From Spartobacteria bacterium UBA695 (GTDB lineage Bacteria > Verrucomicrobiota > Verrucomicrobiia > Chthoniobacterales > Chthoniobacteraceae), in contig DBMP01000015.1 in NCBI GenBank assembly GCA_002298145.1, forward strand, positions 306,507 through 370,506: DNA of 64,000 nucleotides, in the 5' to 3' direction. A program made the translations under genes and the position numbers. The notes under the pieces were generated by a model. That model searched no databases, was not told the DNA's origin, and was given only the letters and a program-made list of their open reading frames with translations. Positions 43,123-52,138 of this stretch are shown here, piece by piece (the stretch's first letter is position 1; each line of letters opens with the position of its first letter).

Positions 43123-46100
43123 CTAGAACTTCACCTGCACGCCGCCGGTGGCGCTCTGCGAGCTGGAGTTGGAACGGCCCAGCCCGGCAATGTAGAAGGC
43201 ATACACGCCGATTCGAGGGGAAAGCTGGAGGCTCGCGCCGACGTCGAGTTGCAAGCTGTCGCGGCCCAGCTCCGGGCCGAATACGGTGAAGTCGCCCCCC
43301 GGCAGGAAGCTCGCGCCGATCCCGCGCGCGCTCTCCAGGTATTCGTGGAGCCATTGCACTTTTAACTGCGGGCTGACGAGCGCCGTTTTCCCCACCGGGA
43401 AAAAGGTGGACACCTGCATGCCGAGAGCGCTTTTTAGCGAATCGGCGTTCTGGCTGCCGATCTTGAGCGGGGCCAGCGAACCGTGCTCGTCAAAGGCGTC
43501 GATGCCCACCCAGCTGTAGCGCAGCGATGCGAGCGGCCCGGCATTAAGGCAGCCCCGGGTGTAGTTCCAGCCGCCGCCGAGCATCGCGTTGAAATCGGTG
43601 CCGTCCGAGTCGCCCCAGGCCGTTCCGCCGAGGCTATCGCGCCGGGTGGCGTAGTCGTTGAAGCCGCCGCCAAGCGCCCCGTTCAGGTACGCGCCCCGGC
43701 CAAAAAGCGTGCCGTAGGCCCCGAGCTTGCCGCTGTCGATCCGCACCGGGCCTTTGGAGTAACCCGCCCCGAGCGTATTGGCGTAACCGGCCGTGAGCCC
43801 GAAGGCGGCGTGGTCGCCCCAGCGGTAGTCGGCCCCCGTGGTGATGCCGGAGGTGGCGAACTCCGCGCCCCGGGCGATGGCGGAGCTCTCCTCATCTACC
43901 CATTCACCGGAACCGTTGACAAAGAAGCCCCAGCGGCTGTCAATGGGCGCGGGAGCCAGCGCCTTGCCATCCTTGCCGATGGCCTGTTTGGCCGAGGGAT
44001 CGCCTGCCGTGGCGCGGGTGCCGTGCGGATCAACGAGGCTCAGGCCGCTGGCGCTAAAGCCCGCCGGAGCGCCGTTGCGGATCTCCTGCATCCGCTGTTC
44101 GAGGTTGGAGGTCTGCACTTGGTCGAAAGAGATAATGGCATCGAACATCGGGACGAGGCTGGTGGGAACAATGCGCTCCAGCTTGGAGGGAATGGCGCGG
44201 TTGGAGGTACTGTCGAGGAGATCGACCAGGCCCGAGACTTTCGAGGAAGCGACCACGCGGTCGAGCGCCTCGGCCACGGCTCGTTGATTAGGCGTGAAGC
44301 CGCCAACGTCGGCGAAGCGCCCCTGGACCGCTTCGAGCGTGACGTCGGTTCCAGTGTAGGCCAGGAGGATTTTCACCGGGGTGCCCGTATCGAGGGAAGA
44401 AAGGTTCGAGGCGGCGAAAGTGCCACTGAGGGCCCCGGCGGTAAGGAAGCTGAAGCGGTCGCCCCGCCGCAGTGTATAGCCGTCGAGTAGTTCGAACACC
44501 AAACCGCCGCCGAGGAAAGCCGTGCCCGTGACGACCAGGTGGTCAAAAACGCTGGCGGAGGCGATCTGGATGAGCAGCGCGCCTGAGGAACCTTGGTCGT
44601 AGTTACCGTTGATGGTCAACGTGCCGGGCGAGTTGCCGGGGCTGACCAGCGATTGGTTGGAAACGTTGCCATGGATGACGCCGCTGCCACCGAGGATGCC
44701 CCCCAGCACGGTGACGTCGCCAGCAATGGAGCCGTTGACGGCCAGAGTGCCGCCAACCACGGTGGTGGGGCCGCTGTAGGTGTTGCTACCCGTGAGCACC
44801 AGCTCGCCCGTGCCGCCTTGGATCAGCCCGCCGGTGCCCGAAATGCCGCCGGAGTAGATCATCAGATCCGAGCGGTTGAAGACGAGAACGCCGTTATCCA
44901 CCACGGTATCCGAAATCCACCCCGACGCGCCGCCGTCGCCCACCTGCAACGTGCCCGAAAGAATGGCGGTGACTCCCGTGTAAACGTTGTTGCCGGTGAG
45001 GATCAGCGTTCCCGGGCCGCTCTGGATAAGGCGGCCCGTCCCGGAGATAACGCCAGAGGCGGTGACGATATCGGAGCGGTTAAACACCAGCACGCTCTGG
45101 TTCTCCGCATTGCCCGGCAGCTCCCCGGAAGTGCCGCCATCGCCGATCTGCAAGGTACCGGAGCGAATGAGCGTGGGGCCGGTGTACCAGTTCTCGCCGG
45201 TAAAAATGGTCAGGCCCGAGCCAATGACGTTAACGCTCAGGTTACCGGCAAAAATCTGCCCAAAGGTATTGCGCCCGCTGGAGTTGATATTGACGGTGGC
45301 TACGCCTGAACTGCCATACACCTCCGTGGCGTAGAGCGTTCCCACGGAGGTCCCGCCCGTACCGAAGTTCAGCGTTCCCACGGAGCCCGTCCCCGAGGCA
45401 AGCACCAGCCCGCCTTGTTCTAAGCCTATCCCCACCACGCCGTCGGCGTCGAGGTTCAGCGTACCCGTGCCATTCTCTCCCACCACGATCCCGTTGAGCG
45501 CCTCCACGGATCCCCCGGTGACACTCATCGTGCCGATCCCCCCGCTGGCGACGCCCATAGAAAGGCTCCAAGAGCTCCAAGTGCCCCCGGTCATCACCAC
45601 ATTGCCTATACCGGAATAGCCAATCATAGAGGCCACTTGGTCAACAAGGCCACCATTAATGGTCACCGTTCCGGTGCCGTAGGTACCAACATTCATCGCC
45701 CATCCGGACCAGGTGCCGCTATTCAACACGACGGAGCCGGGCCCCCCATAGGTTCCCACATAGGTCTCATGGGCGGGGACGACGCCGCTATTGATGGTCA
45801 GCGATCCTGAACCGGAATAGCCAACGTGAAGATCATTCATCGTCTTCCACGTGCCGCTGTTGACAACTACCGCGCCATAACCCGTGGAATCGACCGAGAT
45901 GTAGCCGTAGTTGTCGACCACGCAGCCGCCGTTGATGGCCAGTTTCCCCTTGCCGTCGACGCCGACTTCAAGGACACCGGTATTTGTCCAGGTTCCGCTG
46001 GTTATTTCCACGGAACCATAAGAACCGGCCGCTTGGCCAATGAAGCCGTCCGAATTGGTGAGAAGGTTCCCAGAAAGTATCAGCACTCCGGAGCCGGATT

Positions 46101-46452
46101 TGCCAATCCATAAGCTATTGGTATTGGTCCAAGTGCCGGAAACCATACTCACCGAACCGTAGGACCCGGCATACTCTCCGATGGAGGTATTGGTGACGCT
46201 GACAGTAACGCCCCGCGCTGTTAACGCCGCTGAACCAGAATAACCGACAGCCACGTAACCGTACGAGCCAGAGCTAATCGCCCCCGAGGAGGTGGAGTCG
46301 ATCACAAGGGAGGCCCCATCCCCCCACGCCAACGCGTTCATCCCCGCCAAAATTCCGATGAATACGAGCCGGCAGCCAGTACGAATTCTCTGGAAACCGG
46401 GGAACCGATGCCATGGTGAAAAAAATGTCGAAGCGCGGGAAAAGCAGTCCAT
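43123..46452 (-). CDS. Autotransporter with repeat-rich passenger and outer-membrane barrel
   Basis: 1109 residues. An extended N-terminal signal (hydrophobic part CRLVFIGILAGMNALAW, about 27-43) precedes a passenger of tandem beta-helix repeats (about 45-780). Early repeats read GYSGSGSLTINSGVV, VGTYGTGTVTINGGL and VGENGTGTLNLDADG; later ones are classic autotransporter-associated strands (GSGLTIFTGENWYTGPTLIRSG, GPGTLILTGNNVYTGVTAI, GTGELVLTGSNTYSGPTTVVG). The last 270 residues are an autotransporter barrel (FFVNGSGEWVDEESSAIARG onward, ending GGVQVKF with C-terminal Phe). The passenger is expected on the cell surface. Its repeats resemble the PEP-CTERM protein at 31119. Confidence 0.92.
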   Translation of the reverse strand: MDCFSRASTFFSPWHRFPGFQRIRTGCRLVFIGILAGMNALAWGDGASLVIDSTSSGAISSGSYGYVAVGYSGSAALTARGVTVSVTNTSIGEYAGSYGSVSMVSGTWTNTNSLWIGKSGSGVLILSGNLLTNSDGFIGQAAGSYGSVEITSGTWTNTGVLEVGVDGKGKLAINGGCVVDNYGYISVDSTGYGAVVVNSGTWKTMNDLHVGYSGSGSLTINSGVVPAHETYVGTYGGPGSVVLNSGTWSGWAMNVGTYGTGTVTINGGLVDQVASMIGYSGIGNVVMTGGTWSSWSLSMGVASGGIGTMSVTGGSVEALNGIVVGENGTGTLNLDADGVVGIGLEQGGLVLASGTGSVGTLNFGTGGTSVGTLYATEVYGSSGVATVNINSSGRNTFGQIFAGNLSVNVIGSGLTIFTGENWYTGPTLIRSGTLQIGDGGTSGELPGNAENQSVLVFNRSDIVTASGVISGTGRLIQSGPGTLILTGNNVYTGVTAILSGTLQVGDGGASGWISDTVVDNGVLVFNRSDLMIYSGGISGTGGLIQGGTGELVLTGSNTYSGPTTVVGGTLAVNGSIAGDVTVLGGILGGSGVIHGNVSNQSLVSPGNSPGTLTINGNYDQGSSGALLIQIASASVFDHLVVTGTAFLGGGLVFELLDGYTLRRGDRFSFLTAGALSGTFAASNLSSLDTGTPVKILLAYTGTDVTLEAVQGRFADVGGFTPNQRAVAEALDRVVASSKVSGLVDLLDSTSNRAIPSKLERIVPTSLVPMFDAIISFDQVQTSNLEQRMQEIRNGAPAGFSASGLSLVDPHGTRATAGDPSAKQAIGKDGKALAPAPIDSRWGFFVNGSGEWVDEESSAIARGAEFATSGITTGADYRWGDHAAFGLTAGYANTLGAGYSKGPVRIDSGKLGAYGTLFGRGAYLNGALGGGFNDYATRRDSLGGTAWGDSDGTDFNAMLGGGWNYTRGCLNAGPLASLRYSWVGIDAFDEHGSLAPLKIGSQNADSLKSALGMQVSTFFPVGKTALVSPQLKVQWLHEYLESARGIGASFLPGGDFTVFGPELGRDSLQLDVGASLQLSPRIGVYAFYIAGLGRSNSSSQSATGGVQVKF

Positions 46453-46553
46453 TGAATGGACACCCTAAAACAGGGCCACATACGCGTCAATCTTATCAAA
46501 TCACCTTACTTATGCGTGCACATATTTTACCGATCCCGGAGAGTGAAAATCGC

Positions 46554-47537
46554 TTACCTGATCCCGGTAAGAGGCCCGTGGCGCAGGCGGTCGATGCCCA
46601 CTGCCGCGATGAGCAGGCCGCCCATGGCAATCTCCTGCAACGGCACCGGCCAGCTCGCCTGCTGGACGGCGTTCATGAGCGCCGTGATGCCCAGCGCGCC
46701 AATAAACGCTCCGCAGACACCGCCGGAGCCGCCGCCTAGCCGCACGCCGCCCCAGAGCGCCGCGGTCACGTAGGCGATTTCGAGCCCGAGGGCGGCTCGC
46801 GTACTCCCATGCCCCGCCACGGCCATGCCCGCGAGCCCCGCCAGCGCGAATAGGCATCCGGCGGCCGTGTAGACGAGGCCCTTGGTGAGCCGCACGCGCA
46901 CGCCACAGAGCCGCGCCGCTTCTTCATTGGAGCCGATGGCCCGCAAGTGCCGACCAAAAACGGTGATGCGCAGGAGAACCGCCAACCCTACGGTGAGCAG
47001 CGCCACCAGCAGCAGGCCCGGCGCGAGGTTGAGCCCGCGAAGGGTGTTGGAAGCGGCCAGCGGAACGTCCGTCGTGTCCTCCCCGGCGATCCAATGCGCC
47101 GCGCCCCGGGCGATGCCGAACGTGCCCAGGGTGATCAGCCACGAGGCCCCCGCCGTCCGGGCAAACCCGACCAGCGCGCCGTTCAGTGCCCCCAGCGCGC
47201 CGCCCGCCAGCAGCGCGCAGCCGAGCGCGGGAAGCACCGGCGTCCCTCGCCCGAGCAACGCCGCCGCCACCACGCCCGCCAGGACGGCACAGCCCCCGGC
47301 GCTCAGGTCGATGCCGCCCACGAGCAGCACGAGCGCCATTCCGAGCGCTCCGAGGCTGACCGAGAGCGCCTCAATCGCCACGAAGCGCGCGTTATCGGCG
47401 GTCCAGAAAAACGAGCCCGCGCTCCCGCCATCGGGCGCGGGAGCCAGCAGCACGGCAAAAAGCGCCACCAGGACCGCCGCCACGAGGGCGGCTTCAAACG
47501 CGACGCGCCGCCAATGCTGTTGGATCAATGGGTGCAT
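46554..47537 (-). CDS. Sugar ABC transporter permease (RbsC/XylH type)
   Basis: 327 residues with about nine membrane helices. Family signatures are VLLVGGIDLSAGGCAVLAG (about 90-108) and the ATPase-contact loop GSNEEAARLCGVRV (about 199-212). It is the last gene of a run with the ATPase, xylB and xylA, so D-xylose or another pentose is the likely substrate (inference from context). No substrate-binding protein gene is next to it. It begins 7 bp after the ATPase stop. Confidence 0.88.
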   Translation of the reverse strand: MHPLIQQHWRRVAFEAALVAAVLVALFAVLLAPAPDGGSAGSFFWTADNARFVAIEALSVSLGALGMALVLLVGGIDLSAGGCAVLAGVVAAALLGRGTPVLPALGCALLAGGALGALNGALVGFARTAGASWLITLGTFGIARGAAHWIAGEDTTDVPLAASNTLRGLNLAPGLLLVALLTVGLAVLLRITVFGRHLRAIGSNEEAARLCGVRVRLTKGLVYTAAGCLFALAGLAGMAVAGHGSTRAALGLEIAYVTAALWGGVRLGGGSGGVCGAFIGALGITALMNAVQQASWPVPLQEIAMGGLLIAAVGIDRLRHGPLTGIR

Positions 47538-47544
47538 AGGGAAA

Positions 47545-48984
47545 TCAGGGAGGACCGAGAGCTGCCGCGATCATTTCGGGCTCGGTCCACTCGCCGGACG
47601 GGCGGGAATCCACGAGCTCGCCGTGGCGCAAAAGCGCGATAGTGTCGCAGACCCTCAGCAGTTCCCCGGGGTCGGACCCGGCCCACAGGATGCCCTTGCC
47701 CTCGGCGGCGACGGCGTCCACGAGGCGGTAAATCTCCAGCCGCGAGCGGAAGTCGAGGCCGCGCGCCGGTTCGTCGAGCAGGAGGACGGAGGCGGGCTGA
47801 ATCAAGAGCCGCCCGAGGCGCAGTTTTTGCCGGGCCCCGCCGGAGAGCGTGGAGGCACGCTGGCGGGGCGAACGGGCGCGCAAATGCAGCTTGGCGCTCC
47901 AATCCTGCGCGGCGGAGGCCTGGTCCTCCAGCGAAAGGATGCCGAGCGTGCTGTACTTGGAAAGGGCGGGCATCGTCAGGTTATCGGCCACGTCCATGCT
48001 CCCGAAAATAGCGTGGTCAGCCGGGGCGGCCATGGCAACCGTGCCGCCGCGCCAGATTTTCCCCCGGTGCAACGGCTCGGAGCGCATGACCAGCCGGAGC
48101 AGCTCGCGGCGTCCGGCTCCGTCGAGCCCGGTGAGCCCGAGGATCTCCCCCTCGTGCAGGGTAAGGGTGACGCCGCGCACAGCCTCGCGCCCGCCCGCCC
48201 CCTCCAGCCAGAGGACGCCGCGCCCCCGGTGCCGCTCAGCGATGCGGGGCCGAGGCGTTTCGTCCACCGGCTCTCCGGCCATGGCCTCCAGCAGGGCGGC
48301 GCGGGTGGTTTCCGCCATCAGGCCCGAGGTAACGGTGCGCCCTTCGCGCAGAACGGTAAAGCGGTCGCACAGGGCAAAAGCTTCCTCCAGGAAATGGCTT
48401 ACGAAAAGAATGGCCACGCCGCCGCCCGCGAGACGGCGGAGGGTCGAGAAAAGCGGGCCGGTCTCCCAGTGCGAAAGGGAGCGCGTCGGCTCGTCGAGGA
48501 TCAGCACGCGCGAACCAGCCATCAGCGCCCGGGCGATTTCCACGCGCTGGCGGTCGGCGGGGCCGAGCGTGGCGACGCGCGCGGTGGCCGGGAGGTCGAG
48601 GCTCTGGAGTTCGCCCAGCGCCCAGTTGGCCTGCTCGCGCAGCCGGGCGGGGTCGATCCAGCCGTTGCGCTCCGGCTCCTGGCCGAGGACGATGTTTTGC
48701 TCCACGGTCAGGTCCGGCGCGAGGCGCGAGACGGGGCCGACGAAGGCCACGCCTTGGCGGATGGCCTCCAGCGGCTCGCGCGGGGCGTAAGGGCGTTCGT
48801 CGAGAAGGAGCGTTCCGGCGTCGGGCGGCTCGGAGCCGCTCAGGATACGCGCCAGCGTGCTTTTGCCCGCGCCGTTCTCCCCCAGCAGGGCATGGATTTC
48901 CCCCTGCCGGAGCGCGATTCCAGCTCCGCTAAGCGCGGTGGCCGGACCATAGTGTTTGTAGATTCCGCTGGCTTCGAGTCGCAT
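47545..48984 (-). CDS. Sugar ABC transporter ATP-binding protein (RbsA/XylG type, divergent)
   Basis: 479 residues, two fused ATPase domains. N-domain Walker A is GENGAGKST (about 34-42), signature region LGPADRQRVEIARAL, Walker B VLILDEPT. C-domain Walker A is degenerate (GLTGLDGAGRREL, usual in this family), signature LSGGARQKLRLGRLL and Walker B VLLLDEPARGLD. Odd points: where RbsA has the Q-loop Gln in IHQEL, this protein has VGPVS (Pro at the Gln position), and the usual SEDR phrase of the C-domain reads AAPADH. Either may affect coupling. The start at 48984 is the ATG at the head of the domain. Confidence 0.88.
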   Translation of the reverse strand: MRLEASGIYKHYGPATALSGAGIALRQGEIHALLGENGAGKSTLARILSGSEPPDAGTLLLDERPYAPREPLEAIRQGVAFVGPVSRLAPDLTVEQNIVLGQEPERNGWIDPARLREQANWALGELQSLDLPATARVATLGPADRQRVEIARALMAGSRVLILDEPTRSLSHWETGPLFSTLRRLAGGGVAILFVSHFLEEAFALCDRFTVLREGRTVTSGLMAETTRAALLEAMAGEPVDETPRPRIAERHRGRGVLWLEGAGGREAVRGVTLTLHEGEILGLTGLDGAGRRELLRLVMRSEPLHRGKIWRGGTVAMAAPADHAIFGSMDVADNLTMPALSKYSTLGILSLEDQASAAQDWSAKLHLRARSPRQRASTLSGGARQKLRLGRLLIQPASVLLLDEPARGLDFRSRLEIYRLVDAVAAEGKGILWAGSDPGELLRVCDTIALLRHGELVDSRPSGEWTEPEMIAAALGPP

Positions 48985-49039
48985 TCTAAGTCGCCCAATA
49001 GCGGGGAGGCGTGCTCCCCCCGGCGACTCCTCCCCCAGC

Positions 49040-50560
49040 CTAGAATCGGAATTCGGGCAGCAGGCGCTGGTAAGCGGCCACCGCATCGGGGCGGGGCGCG
49101 ATGGTCCGGCAGGCCGGGCAGTAGGCGGCGGCGAGGCGCTCGTAGGGGTGGCCGCCCGCGACGTTGGCCGCGATGAAGGCCGCGCCAAGGGCCGCGGAAT
49201 CGGTGGTGGAGATGGTCTCGACCGGCGTGCCAAAGACGTCGGAGAGGGTCTGCAAAATCCCCTCGCTCTGCGAAGCGCCCCCGGTGACGCGCAGCCGCTG
49301 GAACTCGCCCATCCAGAGCGAATAGCGCCGCATGGAGAGGACTTGGCCCTCGACGACGGCCCGGATGCGCACCTCGGGCGGCGCGGCGTCGTAGGCAAAG
49401 TTGGCTTTCAGCCCCGGGGTGGTGACGAGCGGGGTGATCTCCGGCTCGAACCACGGCAGCGCCCAGCGGCCTTCGTTGCCGGGAGGGGTCAGATCAAAGG
49501 CGGTGCGGTCAAAGAAGGTCCAGTCGACGCCCAGCTCCGTTTTGACGCGTTCGCGGGCGAGCGAGCCGTTTTTAAAGCAGGTAAGGCTCATGAAGCCGCC
49601 CGCCGGGTGGCCAAAGATGTGGCCGTAGCCCTCGGGGTCGAGCTTGTAGGAGTCGAGCGCGGCGAAAAAGGTGTCGCTGGTGCCCAGGCTGACGACGGCG
49701 GTGCCCTGGGTGATCGCGCCGGAGCCGACGAGACTCGCGGGGTTGTCGCCGGTCCAGACCGCGACGGGGATGCCGGGCGCAAGGCCGTACTTGGCGAAGT
49801 AGGGGGCCAGCCGTCCGGCGCGCTTGGAGCCCATCACCAGCCGGGGCAGGCGCTGGCGAAGGCCGGGCGCGGTGGCCCGGGCGATGTGCGGGTCCCACTC
49901 CATCCGGGCGAGGTTGGCCAAGTTCATTCCCGCTCCGTCGCCCAAGTCGATGGGGGCGTCGGCCCCGCAAAGCGCCGAGCAGAGAAACGACGAAACCAGG
50001 TGGATGCGCCGGGTGGCGGCGTAGGCCTCCGGTTCAGTTTTGGAAAATTTGCGAATCTGCGGCCCGGTGAAACGCTCGATGGCGGGCGAGCCGGTGAAGG
50101 TTTGCAGCGAGGAGCCGATCTCCGCCGTAATCTCGGCGCACTCGGGCCCGGTGGAGCTGTCCATCCAGATGGGCGAGGTTTTGCGGGCCAGCGCCGGGGC
50201 GAACTGCGCGGCGAGGAACTCCCCGGGGCGCAGTTGATCGACCACTTCAAAGAAGGTTTCGTTGAGATAGACCGAGCCGTGCTGCTGGCCAGAGCCGCCG
50301 ATGCCCGCGACCTCCGCGAGCGGCGCGCCCGCCTGCCTGAGCCGCTCCAGAACGAGGTCCAGGGCGGCAAGCCACATGAGCGGGTCGGCGTGTTTGACCA
50401 GCGGATCGTCATTGGGCAGGACGCCGCCGGGGGAAGCGTACTCGGGCAGGTCGTTGCCGTAGTTCACCGACGCGCGCGTGACGATTTCTCCCCGGGCGGG
50501 GTCGATCAGGATCGCTTTGAGACCTTGGGTGCTGCTGTCGAGGCCGAGGTAGAGGGGCAT
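49040..50560 (-). CDS. xylB: Xylulokinase (FGGY family)
   Basis: 506 residues. Phosphorylates D-xylulose. Begins LYLGLDSSTQGLKAILID, with GGSGQQHGSVYLN and WMDSSTGPECAEI as sugar-site phrases, VSLGTSDTFFA and the C-terminal FGGY part RVTGGASQSEGILQTLSDVFG. The order xylA-xylB-ATPase-permease on the minus strand is a xylose uptake and use operon. The ATG at 50560 is chosen at the conserved start. It is separated from xylA by a palindromic repeat (50580-50631). Confidence 0.92.
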   Translation of the reverse strand: MPLYLGLDSSTQGLKAILIDPARGEIVTRASVNYGNDLPEYASPGGVLPNDDPLVKHADPLMWLAALDLVLERLRQAGAPLAEVAGIGGSGQQHGSVYLNETFFEVVDQLRPGEFLAAQFAPALARKTSPIWMDSSTGPECAEITAEIGSSLQTFTGSPAIERFTGPQIRKFSKTEPEAYAATRRIHLVSSFLCSALCGADAPIDLGDGAGMNLANLARMEWDPHIARATAPGLRQRLPRLVMGSKRAGRLAPYFAKYGLAPGIPVAVWTGDNPASLVGSGAITQGTAVVSLGTSDTFFAALDSYKLDPEGYGHIFGHPAGGFMSLTCFKNGSLARERVKTELGVDWTFFDRTAFDLTPPGNEGRWALPWFEPEITPLVTTPGLKANFAYDAAPPEVRIRAVVEGQVLSMRRYSLWMGEFQRLRVTGGASQSEGILQTLSDVFGTPVETISTTDSAALGAAFIAANVAGGHPYERLAAAYCPACRTIAPRPDAVAAYQRLLPEFRF

Positions 50561-50579
50561 GGGATTATCTTGTGCTTTT

Positions 50580-50631
50580 GGAATCGGGAGATTCCAAGAC
50601 AATCGCGTTACGAATTTGGAGATTCGTAACG
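50580..50631 (+). repeat. Compound palindromic repeat, family R, truncated copy 2
   Basis: Only modules c and d: ggaatc-ggga-gattcc (50580-50595) and cgttacgaatt-tgga-gattcgtaacg (50606-50631). It lies in the gap between xylA and xylB, inside the presumed operon, where it could form a stable stem in the mRNA. Confidence 0.8.
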
Positions 50632-50655
50632 CGGAAGGGTTGGGCCTGCCTTGGA

Positions 50656-51975
50656 TTAGGCCAGGAGGTATTCGTTGCGGATGATCTCCAGCAGCTCCTG
50701 GCGGCCGCTCTTGACGGTCGGTTCGGCCTGGGTGCGCACGTAGGCGTCCAGTTCGTCAGAGGAGGCTTTTCCGGCGAGGATCTTTTCGCCGAGCGGGGAT
50801 TTCCACGAGCTGTAGCGTTCGGCGACGAAGCCGGAGAGGGCCTTCTCCTGGATGAGCCGATCCGCCACGACGAGGCCGCGTGCAAAGGCGTCCATGCCGC
50901 CGATGTGGGCGTAGAAGAGGTCGAGCGCGTCGTTGGAGCCACGGCGGCACTTGGCGTCAAAGTTAAAGCCGCCGCAGCCGATGCCGCCCGCCTGCTGGAG
51001 CACGACGAGCATGGCGGCGGTAGTGGAGTAGAGGTCGCTCGGGAACTGGTCGGTGTCCCAGCCGAGCAGGTAATCGCCCTGGTTGGCGTCGATGCTACCG
51101 AGTTTGCCCTCGGCGGAAGCGACGGTCAGCTCGTGCTCGAAGGTGTGGCCCGCGAGCGTGGCGTGGTTGGCCTCGATGTTGATCTTGAAGTCCTCGTAGA
51201 GCCCGTGGGCGCGCAGGAAGCCGAGGACGGTAGCGGTGTCGAAGTCGTACTGGTGCTTGGTCGGTTCCTTCGGCTTGGGCTCGATCAAGAACTGGCCCTT
51301 GAAGCCGATCTTCTTTTTGTGCTCAACGGCGAGCTGGAGGAAGCGGGCGAACTGCTCCTGTTCCTGCGGGTAATCGGTGTTGAGCAGGGTCTCGTAGCCT
51401 TCGCGGCCACCCCAGAAGACGTAGTTTTCGCCGCCCAGCTCGTAGGTGGCTTCCATGGCGTGCTTCACTTGGGCGACGGCGTAGGCGAAGACGTTAAGGT
51501 CGGGGTTGGTGCCCGCGCCGTGGGTGTAGCGGGGGTTGGAGAAGCAGTTGGCGGTGCCCCAGAGGAGCTTAATTCCGGTCTCCTTTTGCAGTTCCTTGGC
51601 CTGGGCGACGATGGCCTCCAGGTTTTTGCACGACTCGGCAAACGTGGCGCCCTCGGGCGCGATGTCGCGGTCGTGGAAGCAGTAGAAGGGGGCGCCGAGC
51701 TTTTGGGTGAATTCGAAATTGGCGCGCAAGGCGTGTCCGGCGGCTTCGAGCGGGGAGCCGCAGTTCCAGTCGCGCACCCAGGCGGCGGGGCCGAACATAT
51801 CCGCGCCGGTGCCCTTGAAGGTGTGCCAGAAGGCGACGGCGAAGCGGAAGTGCTCGGCCATGGTCTTGCCCGCGATGACACGGCTGGCATCATACCATTT
51901 GAAGGCCAGCGGGGACTTGCTCTTGGGGCCTTCGTAGGCGATGGGCTGGGTGACTTGAGGGAAGTAGGTACTCAT
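50656..51975 (-). CDS. xylA: Xylose isomerase
   Basis: 439 residues, the long (class II) form. Converts D-xylose to D-xylulose. Phrases: RFAVAFWHTFKGTGADMFG, FYCFHDRDIAPEG (catalytic His), YVFWGGREGYETLLNTD, LIEPKPKEPTKHQYDFD (metal-site Glu), NIEANHATLAGHTFEHEL and GSIDANQGDYLLGWDTDQFP. First gene of the xylose operon and divergent from xylR. Confidence 0.98.
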   Translation of the reverse strand: MSTYFPQVTQPIAYEGPKSKSPLAFKWYDASRVIAGKTMAEHFRFAVAFWHTFKGTGADMFGPAAWVRDWNCGSPLEAAGHALRANFEFTQKLGAPFYCFHDRDIAPEGATFAESCKNLEAIVAQAKELQKETGIKLLWGTANCFSNPRYTHGAGTNPDLNVFAYAVAQVKHAMEATYELGGENYVFWGGREGYETLLNTDYPQEQEQFARFLQLAVEHKKKIGFKGQFLIEPKPKEPTKHQYDFDTATVLGFLRAHGLYEDFKINIEANHATLAGHTFEHELTVASAEGKLGSIDANQGDYLLGWDTDQFPSDLYSTTAAMLVVLQQAGGIGCGGFNFDAKCRRGSNDALDLFYAHIGGMDAFARGLVVADRLIQEKALSGFVAERYSSWKSPLGEKILAGKASSDELDAYVRTQAEPTVKSGRQELLEIIRNEYLLA

Positions 51976-52057
51976 AGAGGTAGAGAGAATTCGAGTGGTT
52001 CGGGAAAACGGATTGGGGAACGGCCAAAATAACTTCTGGCTTCGAGGGCACCCTACG

Positions 52058-52096
52058 CGTTAAGAAAAGGTCAGTCGCTGTCCTTTTTTCGTAAAA
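52058..52096. promoter_or_regulatory. Candidate XylR operator in the xylA-xylR gap
   Basis: An imperfect inverted repeat: left arm cgttaagaaaaggtcag (52058-52074), 3-nt centre, right arm ctgtccttttttcgtaaaa (52078-52096). It is placed between divergent xylA (start 51975) and xylR (start 52139), where a XylR site is expected. Assignment is by position and symmetry. Confidence 0.5.
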
Positions 52097-52138
52097 CCCG
52101 CCTTTATTTAGCAATCGGGGATTTCCCGGTATTCACCC

